Of a stretch of DNA of 53,613 bases, positions 30,219-38,040 are shown piece after piece. The stretch covers positions 1 to 53,613 of the forward strand of contig CADECW010000040.1 of the NCBI GenBank assembly GCA_902825855.1. Reading direction: 5' to 3'. The stretch comes from an uncultured Rhodospirillales bacterium (GTDB lineage Bacteria > Pseudomonadota > Alphaproteobacteria > Reyranellales > Reyranellaceae). A program made the translations under genes and the position numbers. Each line of letters starts with the position of its first letter. The first letter of the stretch is position 1. A model generated the notes under the pieces. It searched no databases. It was not told where the DNA came from and saw only the letters and a list, made by a program, of their open reading frames with translations.

Positions 30219-31453
30219 TTCAGCTCGTTCTTGTGGAACTGGCCGGCCTTCATGATCACCGGCAGATGGGCGCCCTGGTCGAGGAACAGCTCCAGCTTCT
30301 TCAATGGATTGCCGTCGACAACGATGAGGTCGGCGAAGGCGCCGGGCTCGACGATGCCGAGCTTGCCTTCCTGGCGCAGGATCTCGGCGCCAATGGTGGT
30401 GGCCTGCCGGATGATCTCGATCGGCTTCAGCACCTCGGCGCGGAACATGAACTCGCGGCTCTGCTCGACCTGGAGCTGGCCCAGCAGGTCGCTGCCGTAG
30501 CCGACCTTGACGCCGGCCTCCTTGCAGATTTCGAGCGAGCGCAGGGCGCCCTCGAGGACGACGTCGTTCTTTTCCAGCTGATCGGCGGTCATGCCGAACT
30601 GGGCAGCGCGCTCCTTCATGATGAAGTAGGTCACCAGGTTGGCCACCATGTAGCCGCCCGAGGATTTGAGCAGCTTGGCCGCCTTGGCATTGATCAGGTT
30701 GCCGTGCTCGATGGTCCGCACGCCGTTGTTGACCGCCCGCGTGATGGCCTCCGGCGAATAGGCATGGGCCAGCACGTAGCGGCCGAAGGCTTTTGCCTCG
30801 TCGGTGGCTGCGGCGATCTCGGCCTCGGAGAATTGCAGGGAATCCAGAGGATCGTAGGGCGAGGCGACGCCACCCGAGCACATGATCTTCACCTGGTCGG
30901 CGCCCTGGCGCATCTGCTCGCGTACCGCCTTGCGCACCTGGTCCGGGCCGTCGGCGATGGCGAGGCTGTAGACCATGGCGTTGCAGCAGCCGCACGAGGC
31001 CGTCGCGTAGTCGGTGCGGCGGCGCGAATCGCTGTGTCCGCCGGTCGGGCCGATGGCGCGGCCGGAGATGAACAGCCGGGGGCCGGGGATCAGGCCGGAT
31101 TCGACGGCGGTCTTGATGCCCCAGTCGGCGCCACCGGTATCGCGCACCGTGGTGAAACCACGATCGATCATGCCTCTCATCAGGTCGGCCGATTTGGCCG
31201 TGAGCAGGGTGAGCGGCATGCTCTCGAGCAGGCGGAAGTTCACCTCGACCAGGAAGACGTGCACGTGGCAGTCGATCAGGCCCGGCATCAGGGTTCGCTT
31301 GCCGCAATCGACCACCTGCGCCTTGCCCGCCTTGATCGGCTTGGACGACACTTCCTTGATGGTGTCGCCCTCGACCAGCACCTCGTAGCCGCCGCGCGGC
31401 TCGTTCCAGCGCGGGTCGAGCAGGTTCAGGTTCTTGAAAAGGTACTGCGGCAT
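30215..31453 (-). CDS. Metal-dependent amidohydrolase (imidazolonepropionase/prolidase-like), copy B
   Basis: 412 aa starting at MPQYLFKNLNLLDPRW, with GGGAG upstream. It is the first gene of the seven-gene operon. It has the same architecture as copy A: GLIDCHVHVFLVEV (metal), LAHAYSPEAITRAVNNGVRT, TIEHGNL, YGSDLLG, and ending GAFADLIVVDGNPLKKLEL. The two proteins align along their full length with frequent identity, so they arose by tandem duplication. The residue after the HxH motif differs (VFLVEV against THHSEV), which may reflect different substrates. The promoter should lie in the 78 bases shared with the divergent kinase gene. Confidence 0.92.
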   Translation of the reverse strand: MPQYLFKNLNLLDPRWNEPRGGYEVLVEGDTIKEVSSKPIKAGKAQVVDCGKRTLMPGLIDCHVHVFLVEVNFRLLESMPLTLLTAKSADLMRGMIDRGFTTVRDTGGADWGIKTAVESGLIPGPRLFISGRAIGPTGGHSDSRRRTDYATASCGCCNAMVYSLAIADGPDQVRKAVREQMRQGADQVKIMCSGGVASPYDPLDSLQFSEAEIAAATDEAKAFGRYVLAHAYSPEAITRAVNNGVRTIEHGNLINAKAAKLLKSSGGYMVANLVTYFIMKERAAQFGMTADQLEKNDVVLEGALRSLEICKEAGVKVGYGSDLLGQLQVEQSREFMFRAEVLKPIEIIRQATTIGAEILRQEGKLGIVEPGAFADLIVVDGNPLKKLELFLDQGAHLPVIMKAGQFHKNELK

Positions 31454-31531
31454 CAACGCTCTCCCAACTTGCGCCGCGCACCCTACGATGGCCGCCCGTT
31501 TGGCGCTACAGTTTGAGCGGTCGGAGGGTAC

Positions 31532-32053
31532 GTGCGGCGCATCGTGGTAATCGGCACAACGGGATCGGGTAAGAGCAGGCTGGCCGAGCGGCTGGCGGCT
31601 CAGACCGGCCTGCGTGTGATCGAGCTCGATGCACTTTACTGGGGCAAGGACTGGCAGCCGGCGCCGCTCGAGCTGTTTCGTCACCGGGTGGAACGCGAGA
31701 CGCGCGACGACGGCTGGATCGTGGTCGGCAATTACGGCCAGGTCCGCGATATCGTCTGGCCGAACGCCGACACCCTGGTCTGGCTCGACCTGCCGCTGTC
31801 CCTGGTGATGTGGCGCCTGGTCCGCCGGACGGTGCGGCGCGCCGCCACCCGGCAGGAACTCTGGGGCACCGGCAACCGCGAGAGCTTCCGCAATGCCTTC
31901 ATGAGCCGGCAGTCGATCCTGCTGTGGGCCCTCAAGACCCATCGCCGCAACCGTGAGCGCTATGCCAGCGAATGCATGCCGCTGGCCGGGAAAAAGCGCA
32001 TCGTCCGCCTTCAGAACAAGCGCGAGGTCGAGCGCTTCGTTACAATGCACTGA
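31532..32053 (+). CDS. P-loop nucleotide kinase-like protein (adenylate kinase/topology-modulation type)
   Basis: 173 aa. The GTG start at 31532 is supported by GGAGGG just upstream. The Walker A motif VIGTTGSGKSRLAERLA is at the N-terminus, and ELDALYWGKDWQP follows, as in the AAA_17/FlaR-like small kinase group. The remaining part has the lid-like TVRRAATRQELWGTGNRESF and a basic C-terminus. Such proteins probably phosphorylate a small molecule or nucleotide, but the family has no firm substrate. The next gene begins five bases after its stop, so the two are likely co-transcribed. Confidence 0.85.
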   Translation: MRRIVVIGTTGSGKSRLAERLAAQTGLRVIELDALYWGKDWQPAPLELFRHRVERETRDDGWIVVGNYGQVRDIVWPNADTLVWLDLPLSLVMWRLVRRTVRRAATRQELWGTGNRESFRNAFMSRQSILLWALKTHRRNRERYASECMPLAGKKRIVRLQNKREVERFVTMH

Positions 32054-32058
32054 CAGTC

Positions 32059-33057
32059 ATGTCGGTCCATACCTTCTCCTGTCTCGACGGCCATACGTGC
32101 GGCAACCCAGTGCGCCTGGTGTCGGGCGGCGCGCCCCTGCTCAAGGGCAGCACCATGAGCGAGCGGCGCCTCGATTTCCTTGCCAACCACGACTGGATCC
32201 GCAAGGCGCTGATGTTCGAGCCGCGCGGCCACGACGTGATGTCGGGCTCGATGCTCTATCCGCCGACCCGCGCCGACTGCGACGTCGGCATCCTGTTCAT
32301 CGAGGTGAGCGGTTGCCTGCCGATGTGCGGCCACGGCACCATCGGCACCGTCACCATGGCGGTCGAGAACGGCCTTGTGGCGCCGGCGACGCCGGGCACG
32401 CTCAACATCGACGCGCCGGCCGGCCGCGTCGTGGCGCGCTACGAACAGCAGGGCCGTTTCGTCGAGAGCGTCCGCATCACCAACGTCGCTTCGTACCTCG
32501 CCGCCACGGAGATCGCGATCGACGTGCCGGGCATCGGCGAACTGTTGTTCGACATCTCATACGGCGGCAATTTTTACGGCATCCTCGAGCCGCAGAAGAA
32601 TTATGCCGGCCTCGAAGCGATGTCGGCCGGCGACGTGCTGCGCCTCTCGCCGATCGTGCGTCGCCTGCTGAACGACAAGATCCATCCGGTGCATCCGGAG
32701 AACGAGACCATCAAGGGCGTGAGCCATGTCATGTGGACCGGCAAGCCGCGTGATCCGCGCGCCCACGCGCGCAACGCGGTGTTCTACGGCGACAAGGCGA
32801 TCGACCGCTCCCCCTGCGGCACCGGCACCTCGGCGCGCATGGCCCAGCTCGCCGCCCGGGGCAGGCTGAAGGTGGGCGACGACTTCGTGCATGAAAGCAT
32901 CATCGGCTCGTTGTTCGACGGCCGCGTCGAGGGCTCGGCTCGCGTCGGCAACCACGACGCCATCGTGCCCTCGATCTCGGGCTGGGCGCGCCAGCACGGC
33001 ATCAACACGATTTTCGTCGACGATCGCGATCCCTTCGCGCACGGCTTCCAGGTCTGA
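32059..33057 (+). CDS. 4-hydroxyproline 2-epimerase / proline racemase family
   Basis: 332 aa starting at MSVHTFSCLDGHTCGNPVRL, the common beginning of this family. Both catalytic cysteines are present: Cys90 in MCGHGTIG and Cys253 in SPCGTGTSAR. The related 3-hydroxyproline dehydratases have Thr in place of one of them. The enzyme should therefore racemise or epimerise at C2, most likely trans-4-hydroxy-L-proline to cis-4-hydroxy-D-proline. No downstream hydroxyproline genes (D-hydroxyproline dehydrogenase, deaminase) are in the window. The neighbouring amidohydrolase/ABC operon could supply proline-type compounds; that link is inference. Confidence 0.9.
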   Translation: MSVHTFSCLDGHTCGNPVRLVSGGAPLLKGSTMSERRLDFLANHDWIRKALMFEPRGHDVMSGSMLYPPTRADCDVGILFIEVSGCLPMCGHGTIGTVTMAVENGLVAPATPGTLNIDAPAGRVVARYEQQGRFVESVRITNVASYLAATEIAIDVPGIGELLFDISYGGNFYGILEPQKNYAGLEAMSAGDVLRLSPIVRRLLNDKIHPVHPENETIKGVSHVMWTGKPRDPRAHARNAVFYGDKAIDRSPCGTGTSARMAQLAARGRLKVGDDFVHESIIGSLFDGRVEGSARVGNHDAIVPSISGWARQHGINTIFVDDRDPFAHGFQV

Positions 33058-33062
33058 GGACC

Positions 33063-33102
33063 GCGGACCAATCCATGAGCAGGCCTGAGGCCTGCGGTCC
33101 GC
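33063..33102. terminator. Nested palindrome between convergent genes
   Basis: GCGGACC (33063-33069) pairs with GGTCCGC (33096-33102), and GCAGGCC (33079-33085) with GGCCTGC (33089-33095) around a TGA loop. A nine-base bulge lies on one side. It fills the 50-base gap between the epimerase gene and the convergent CoA-transferase gene. There is no U-tract on either strand, so it may be a bidirectional transcription barrier or a dispersed repeat instead of a classic terminator. Confidence 0.45.
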
Positions 33103-33107
33103 ATGAG

Positions 33108-34307
33108 TCAGTCTGCAGCCTTGGCCAGCGTCGCCGGCGCCTTCACGCCGCCGCGTGAAAAGATCGCATCGATCTCGCTGGCGCCGTAACCCAGCTCGCC
33201 CAGGATCTCCGCACCGTTTTCGCCTGTGTGCGGCGCATGCTGCTGGGCGTCGTGCTGCGAGGCCGGCGGCAGGCCCGGGATGTTGGCGACCGGCATGCGG
33301 CCGAAGCCGTCCTGCTCGATCCAGTCGATGGCGCCCGATTCCTTGACGTGCGGGTGCTCGAGATAGTCACTGTAGTTGTTGACCCGCTCGCAGAACACGT
33401 CCTTGGGCTGCAGGATGGCGATCCATTCCTCGGTCGTCTTGGTCGGCATGGTCTCGTTGAGCGCCTTGATGATCTTGGCGGCATTCCTGATGCGGTCGTT
33501 GTGGCTCTGCAGGTCGGGGTCGTCGGCGATGTCGCGGCGCCCGATCAGCTCGAACAGCAGGCGGAAATGATGCGGCCGCATGGCCGACACCATGATGTAG
33601 CCGTTCTTCGACTTGTAGCTGCCGGCCGGCATGTAGAGCGGCGGCGGCGTGCCATTGGAGAACACGTACTCCATCAACTTGGCGCCCTGATAGGCCGCCG
33701 CCGAGCGCATCAGGCTGGAATCGATGTAGCAGCCCTCGCCGTAGCGCAGCTGGCGCATCAGCGCCGGCGCCAGCGCCTGGAAAGTGTAGAGACCGGTCGT
33801 GACGTCGACCGCGATCATGCCCTGCCGCCATGGCGTGCCGTCGGGCAGGCGGTTCATCACCATCATGCCGCTGAAGGCCTGGATCAGCCCGTCGACGGTC
33901 GGCCGCTTGCTGTAGGGCCCGGTCTGGCCGAAGCCAGACACCGAGCAGTAGATCACATCGGGATTGACCTTCTTCGCGTCCTCGTAGCCGAAGCCCAGGC
34001 GCGAGATCACGCCCGGCCTGAAACTCTCGATGACGACGTTGGCCTTGGCCATCAGCTTGTTCACGACCGCCTTGCCGTCGGCCGATTTGAGGTCCAGGGC
34101 GATCGAGCGCTTGCCTCGGTTGAAGGCGACGGAATGGGCGCAGTGATCGCCCTTGAGCTCGCCCAGCGCGCGGCCCCAGTCGCCCTCGGGCGGTTCGATC
34201 TTGATGACGTCGGCGCCGTGCAGCGCCAACAGCATCGTGGCATGCGGCCCGGCCACGCCCTGCGTGAAGTCGAGCACGGTGATGCCGTCGTACGCGCCCT
34301 TGATCAT
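33108..34307 (-). CDS. CaiB/BaiF family (class III) CoA-transferase
   Basis: 399 aa. It moves CoA between acyl-CoA and a carboxylic acid via an aspartyl-CoA intermediate. Family blocks are VLDFTQGVAGPHATMLLALHGADVIKIEPPEGD at the N-terminus (read in parts), FNRGKRSIALDLKSADGK, and ESFRPGVISRLGFGYED. The catalytic Asp is most likely the one near SSLMRSAA, within the usual central segment. It stands alone on the minus strand. The 178 bases to the divergent hydrolase gene hold its promoter; no operator was recognised there. Acceptor and donor acids are unknown. Confidence 0.92.
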   Translation of the reverse strand: MIKGAYDGITVLDFTQGVAGPHATMLLALHGADVIKIEPPEGDWGRALGELKGDHCAHSVAFNRGKRSIALDLKSADGKAVVNKLMAKANVVIESFRPGVISRLGFGYEDAKKVNPDVIYCSVSGFGQTGPYSKRPTVDGLIQAFSGMMVMNRLPDGTPWRQGMIAVDVTTGLYTFQALAPALMRQLRYGEGCYIDSSLMRSAAAYQGAKLMEYVFSNGTPPPLYMPAGSYKSKNGYIMVSAMRPHHFRLLFELIGRRDIADDPDLQSHNDRIRNAAKIIKALNETMPTKTTEEWIAILQPKDVFCERVNNYSDYLEHPHVKESGAIDWIEQDGFGRMPVANIPGLPPASQHDAQQHAPHTGENGAEILGELGYGASEIDAIFSRGGVKAPATLAKAAD

Positions 34308-34485
34308 TTAACCCTTCCTCCCGATCGCCTGAACGTACGTTTACCCGCCGTGCGGGAGCAAGGTCCGACCTGCAGGGAAGCCATGCGCATGAAGAAAAGT
34401 TACGTAAACGCGCAGAGTTCTTCGTTTGAGCCCAGAGCCGCCGCGGCGCAGTTATGTGTAGTTGCACCTACTGGAGCCCCGGATC

Positions 34486-35325
34486 ATGGCCACTCTTTCC
34501 CTGCCGATCGCTGCTCTTGCCGCCGCCAGCCACGTAGCGCCATCGCTGGTCGCGCCGTTCTTCCGTCGCATGATGCTGACACCGCGCCGCCACGTGCGGC
34601 CGCCGCCGGTCCTGTCGCTGCCGCTCGCCGATCAGCGCATCGATCTCGGCGATGGCCTTGTCGCCTGGCGCTGGGGTCACGGACCCGTCGTGCTGCTGGT
34701 CCACGGCTTCGAGGGCAACCGCGCGCAGTTCGCGGCTTTCGTCGCAGCGCTTGTCGAGCGCGGCTTTGCGGCGGTCGCGCTCGACGTGCCGGCGCATGGT
34801 GAATCGGCCGGCAACGACCTGACGGCCGTCAAGTTCATCGCCGCCATCGAACGCACCTTGGCCCGGCTGTCGCCGGTCCATGCGGTGATCGGCCATTCGC
34901 TCGGAGCGGCCATGAGCCTCTATTCCGTTGCCCATACCGGCGGCGCCAAGCGCGTGGCGCTGATCTCCGCTCCGTCATCGCTGAAGCGCGAGCTCAATCG
35001 CTTCGCCTCGGCCGCCGGCCTTTCTGAGCGCGGTCGCAAGGCATTCATCGCGTCCGTAGAGAATCATGTCGGCCGTCCGTCCGCCGATTTCGACGTCGCG
35101 CGCATCGCCGGCAAAGTCGACCTGCCCCTGCTCCTGGTGCATGACCAGAACGACCGGCAGGTCCCCGTTCTCGAATCGGCCAGGACTGCTCATGTGCTGC
35201 CCGGCGCCGAACTGATGGTCACACGCGGGCTCGGTCACAATCGCCTGTTGGCCGATCCCGCCGTCGTGCGCGCTGTCGTCGACTTCGTCTCTCAGGAAAC
35301 GATGGGGAGCGCCTGCACGACGTAG
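34486..35325 (+). CDS. Alpha/beta hydrolase
   Basis: 279 aa from ATG 34486. The hydrolase core has the oxyanion stretch VLLVHGFEGNRAQFAAF, DVPAHGESAG, and the nucleophile elbow GHSLGAAMS with Ser as nucleophile. The later acid is in LLVHDQNDRQVP and the catalytic His in TRGLGHNRLL. The triad is therefore complete. The N-terminus (LSLPIAALAAASHVAPSLVAPF) is hydrophobic and could be a weak signal or membrane-facing helix. Its last 34 bases overlap the convergent DUF2848 gene. The substrate is unknown. Confidence 0.9.
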   Translation: MATLSLPIAALAAASHVAPSLVAPFFRRMMLTPRRHVRPPPVLSLPLADQRIDLGDGLVAWRWGHGPVVLLVHGFEGNRAQFAAFVAALVERGFAAVALDVPAHGESAGNDLTAVKFIAAIERTLARLSPVHAVIGHSLGAAMSLYSVAHTGGAKRVALISAPSSLKRELNRFASAAGLSERGRKAFIASVENHVGRPSADFDVARIAGKVDLPLLLVHDQNDRQVPVLESARTAHVLPGAELMVTRGLGHNRLLADPAVVRAVVDFVSQETMGSACTT

Positions 35326-35957
35326 CTGTGCGAGAGCGTCCGTCGCAGCACCGGGTCCTCGATCTCCATGTCGAAGCGCGACGATGACCGGATGCCACCG
35401 ATCGCCGGCAGGGTCCCGCAGAACATGGCGACGCCCGCCGGAAGGCGCTTGTTGCCGTTGTTCCAGCCGGCGATCAGGTCACGCGGCAGACGGATCTTGC
35501 CTAAAAGGCCTTCCTGATAGGGGACCTTCTTGCCGCCTTCCTCGACGAAGCTGCGCAGGATCAGCTCGTCCCAGTGCGGCTCGACGTCCTCGAAGCGCCA
35601 GGCCGAGCGGCCGATCACCTTGGCGCAGACCTGCTTGGATTGGGCAACTCCATAGGTCTCGAGCTTGCGGTCGGTATGGTCGGCGCCGACAGTGATCCAC
35701 AGCCGGTCGGCCGTGCCGACCAGCACCGGCTCGGCCTCGCCCGACGTGTCGTCGCCCACGACCTGGATTGAAGCGGCCTGGGTGAGCAGGCTCGCGGCGA
35801 CTCGGTAATAGAGCGGCACCCTCGACGGAGGCTGCACACCGATCGCCTTCAGCTCCTCGATGTGATGTTCCAGCGCCGCGACATCGCGGCCGGTCCATCC
35901 GGCGATGATCAGGTCATCGATGTCGCAGGCGCGGCCGTCGAGCTCGACACGCGCCAT
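35292..35957 (-). CDS. DUF2848 family protein
   Basis: 221 aa. The full length matches DUF2848: N-terminal DIDDLIIAGWTGRDVAALEHHIEEL (in parts), VPLYYRVAASLLTQAA, VGADHTDRKLETYGVAQSKQVCAKV, and C-terminal GVAMFCGTLPAIGGIRSS. The second block, with Asp and His residues near AxHTDRKLE, resembles metal-binding segments of fumarylacetoacetate-hydrolase-like folds. That suggests an enzyme, but no reaction is established. Its start overlaps the stop of the DUF1445 gene by one base. It is the last gene of the SDR-DUF1445-DUF2848 operon. Confidence 0.85.
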   Translation of the reverse strand: MARVELDGRACDIDDLIIAGWTGRDVAALEHHIEELKAIGVQPPSRVPLYYRVAASLLTQAASIQVVGDDTSGEAEPVLVGTADRLWITVGADHTDRKLETYGVAQSKQVCAKVIGRSAWRFEDVEPHWDELILRSFVEEGGKKVPYQEGLLGKIRLPRDLIAGWNNGNKRLPAGVAMFCGTLPAIGGIRSSSRFDMEIEDPVLRRTLSHSYVVQALPIVS

Positions 35958-36757
35958 CAGAGAACGGCGAGCTGCGAATTCAACAGGTCGGTCACCAGCA
36001 TGTAGCCCGGCGCATGGGTGATGCAGAACTCGGGCTTCACCGTGGCGACCACCGATTGCGGGGTCACGCCGCAGGCCCAGAACACCGGCAGTTCATCGTC
36101 ACGAACCGGCACGGCGTCGCCATAGTCCGGCTTGGCGATGTCCTTGATGCCAATGAGCTCGGGCTTGCCGAGATGCACCGGTGCGCCATGAACCGAAGGG
36201 AAGCGCGTCGTCACCTGCACGGCGCGGATCGCGTCGGCCGGCTTGAAGGGCCGCATGGAGACCACCATCGGACCGTGAAACGGGCCGGCCGGCGTGCACT
36301 CGATGTTGGTCCGGTACATCGGCACGTTCACGTCGCAGCTCTGGTGGCGGATCTCCAGGCCATTGTCGATCAGCGCCTCCTCGAAGGAGAAGGAGCAGCC
36401 CAGCACGAACGACACCAGGTCGTCGCGCCACACCTGCTTCAGGTCATCGACCTCATCGATCAGTTCGCCTTTCTTCCAAACCCGATAGCGCGGGATGTCG
36501 GTGCGGATGTCGAGGTCCTCGCCCAGCATCGGCAGGCGCCAGTCGCCCGGTTCGGACTGCCCCAGTAGCGGGCAGGGCTTGGGATTGAGCATGCAGAAGC
36601 GCGTGAAGTCGGCGGCGAATTCCTTGGGAAGAATCGCGAGATTGCCCTGCACATATCCGGGCGCCATGCCCGAGGTCGGCTTGCGGAAGCCGCCGGTGCG
36701 AATGCGGCGGCGTGCGTCGCGCCCGGTCTCGCCCTTGATGGTGGTAATGGTGTCCAT
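35957..36757 (-). CDS. DUF1445 / D-glutamate cyclase-like putative hydro-lyase
   Basis: 266 aa, the usual length of the UPF0317/DUF1445 family. Characteristic blocks are [74 protein letters not shown] and [14 protein letters not shown] mitochondrial homologue converts D-glutamate to 5-oxo-D-proline. Bacterial members are annotated as hydro-lyases without proof. Conserved Cys and His in the last blocks probably form the active site. It lies between the SDR (nine bases upstream) and DUF2848 (one-base overlap). A reaction on a D-amino acid or a lactam fits the neighbourhood, but this is inference. Confidence 0.88.
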   Translation of the reverse strand: MDTITTIKGETGRDARRRIRTGGFRKPTSGMAPGYVQGNLAILPKEFAADFTRFCMLNPKPCPLLGQSEPGDWRLPMLGEDLDIRTDIPRYRVWKKGELIDEVDDLKQVWRDDLVSFVLGCSFSFEEALIDNGLEIRHQSCDVNVPMYRTNIECTPAGPFHGPMVVSMRPFKPADAIRAVQVTTRFPSVHGAPVHLGKPELIGIKDIAKPDYGDAVPVRDDELPVFWACGVTPQSVVATVKPEFCITHAPGYMLVTDLLNSQLAVL

Positions 36758-36766
36758 GGCGATCTC

Positions 36767-37525
36767 CTACACGTGCTGGCCGCCGTTGATCTGGATCTCG
36801 GCGCCGCTGACGTAGCTTGCGCCCTTCTCGCACAGGAAGTGGATGACGTCTGCCACCTCGTCGGGCGTGCCGAGGCGTCGCATCGGGATCTGCTCCTCGA
36901 CGATCTTCTCGGTGCCGGGCGACAGGATCGAGGTGTCGATCTCGCCGGGGGCAATGGCGTTGACGCGGATGCCGAGCGGTCCGAAGTCATGCGCCATCTC
37001 GCGGGTCAGCGCTGCAAGCGCCGCCTTCGACGTCGCGTAGGCGGATCCGGCGAACGGATGCACGCGACTGCCGGCGATCGAGGTGACGTTGACGACGGCG
37101 CCCTGTGCGGCCGCCAGTTCGTGGACCAGGCCGCGCGCCAGTGCCACCGGCGCGAAGAAGTTCACGTTGAAGACCTGGCGCCACAGGTCGAACGGCGTAT
37201 CCATTGCGCCTAGCCGCTCGCCGTCCGGACTTTTCGGCGAGATCGCCGCGTTGTTGACCAGCGCGTCCAGCCGGCCGCCGGCAACGCGTGCCCGAATCTG
37301 CTCGATGCCGCGGCCGACATCGACCGGATCGGCGAGGTCGAGCTGGACATGGTTCTCGCCGCCGCTCGGCCACGGGCAGAGCGCACTGAACGGCTGTCGC
37401 GACACCGTGATGACCCGCCATCCGCTGGCGCTGAATTTCTTGACCGTGGCATGGCCGATGCCGCGGCTCGCGCCGGTCAGCACCAAGGTGCGGATATTGT
37501 CGTGGCGTGTCGCTGTCGCGGTCAT
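36767..37525 (-). CDS. SDR family oxidoreductase
   Basis: 252 aa starting at MTATATRHDN. Classical short-chain dehydrogenase: the cofactor motif TGASRGIGHATV at the N-terminus, NNAAIS, the catalytic serine region VTSIAGSRVHPF, the YATSKAAL motif holding catalytic Tyr and Lys, and VNAIAPGEIDTSI. The C-terminal EKGASYVSGAEIQINGGQHV is standard. It is the first gene of a three-gene operon with DUF1445 and DUF2848. It may oxidise a hydroxyl of the same metabolite. Upstream, at 37670, is a candidate GntR-type operator. Confidence 0.93.
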   Translation of the reverse strand: MTATATRHDNIRTLVLTGASRGIGHATVKKFSASGWRVITVSRQPFSALCPWPSGGENHVQLDLADPVDVGRGIEQIRARVAGGRLDALVNNAAISPKSPDGERLGAMDTPFDLWRQVFNVNFFAPVALARGLVHELAAAQGAVVNVTSIAGSRVHPFAGSAYATSKAALAALTREMAHDFGPLGIRVNAIAPGEIDTSILSPGTEKIVEEQIPMRRLGTPDEVADVIHFLCEKGASYVSGAEIQINGGQHV

Positions 37526-37669
37526 TCGAATGATCCTACTCCGCCTCGTCGGCAATGGCGCGACAGATATTGGAAGGCAGGCCTTCGACAATAAGAGGTG
37601 CCCGGCCGCTTTCGCGACCGCGACCTGTTGCGTGTTGCAGCGATAGTGTCACATCGATGTCTAACTCAT

Positions 37670-37682
37670 TGTATTGGATACA
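37670..37682. promoter_or_regulatory. Candidate GntR-type operator palindrome
   Basis: TGTAT-TGG-ATACA is a perfect inverted repeat with a three-base spacer. It lies in the 261-base divergent gap between the SDR operon and the small membrane protein, in an AT-richer stretch. The form is like sites used by FCD-type GntR regulators. No GntR gene is in the window. Confidence 0.35.
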
Positions 37683-37786
37683 TTTTTGTTGAACGCGACT
37701 ACCCTATGTCTTATGGTCATTGAGGCTTGACCCAATATTCCGGGTCGCTGGCCATGGTTTTGAAGAAGTAATTGTGGAGGTCCGCC

Positions 37787-37966
37787 ATGTCGGACGACAG
37801 CCGGGTGAACGACCCGAGACCCATTCTGCGCACGCGACCTGCAACGATGCTCACGGCGATCGGCCTGTGCCTGTTCATCATGGCCATGCAATTGCTGCCG
37901 CAATTCAGTGATAGCGGTCTTGACCGCATAAATGGAATCGCCACCAACACCGCCGTCATCCGATAA
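37787..37966 (+). CDS. Small single-pass membrane protein, unknown
   Basis: 59 aa, supported by GGAGG at 37776-37780 six bases before the ATG and by GC-ending codons in its first part. A short polar, basic N-terminus (SDDSRVNDPRPILRTRP) precedes one hydrophobic helix (TMLTAIGLCLFIMAMQLLPQF, in parts) and a short polar tail. I do not recognise a family. It is 74 bases ahead of the Ser/Thr kinase gene and on the same strand, so it may be its partner. The gene is small enough that chance coding cannot be excluded. Confidence 0.5.
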   Translation: MSDDSRVNDPRPILRTRPATMLTAIGLCLFIMAMQLLPQFSDSGLDRINGIATNTAVIR

Positions 37967-38040
37967 CGCTCGGGCGCTTGTGCGCCTGCTTGGGAACGCG
38001 CATCTAGGAACGAGGTGCGCGTACCAAATCCCATTGATGA

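Noticed and set aside
30219..31481. Amidohydrolase A reading frame continuing upstream to make an 832-aa fusion
   Set aside because: The upstream part is the second amidohydrolase read in another frame; the two genes are separate with an ATGA overlap.
34338..34410. CGTTTAC and GTAAACG inverted words 60 bases apart between the CoA-transferase and hydrolase genes
   Set aside because: Only seven bases match over a long distance; easily due to chance.
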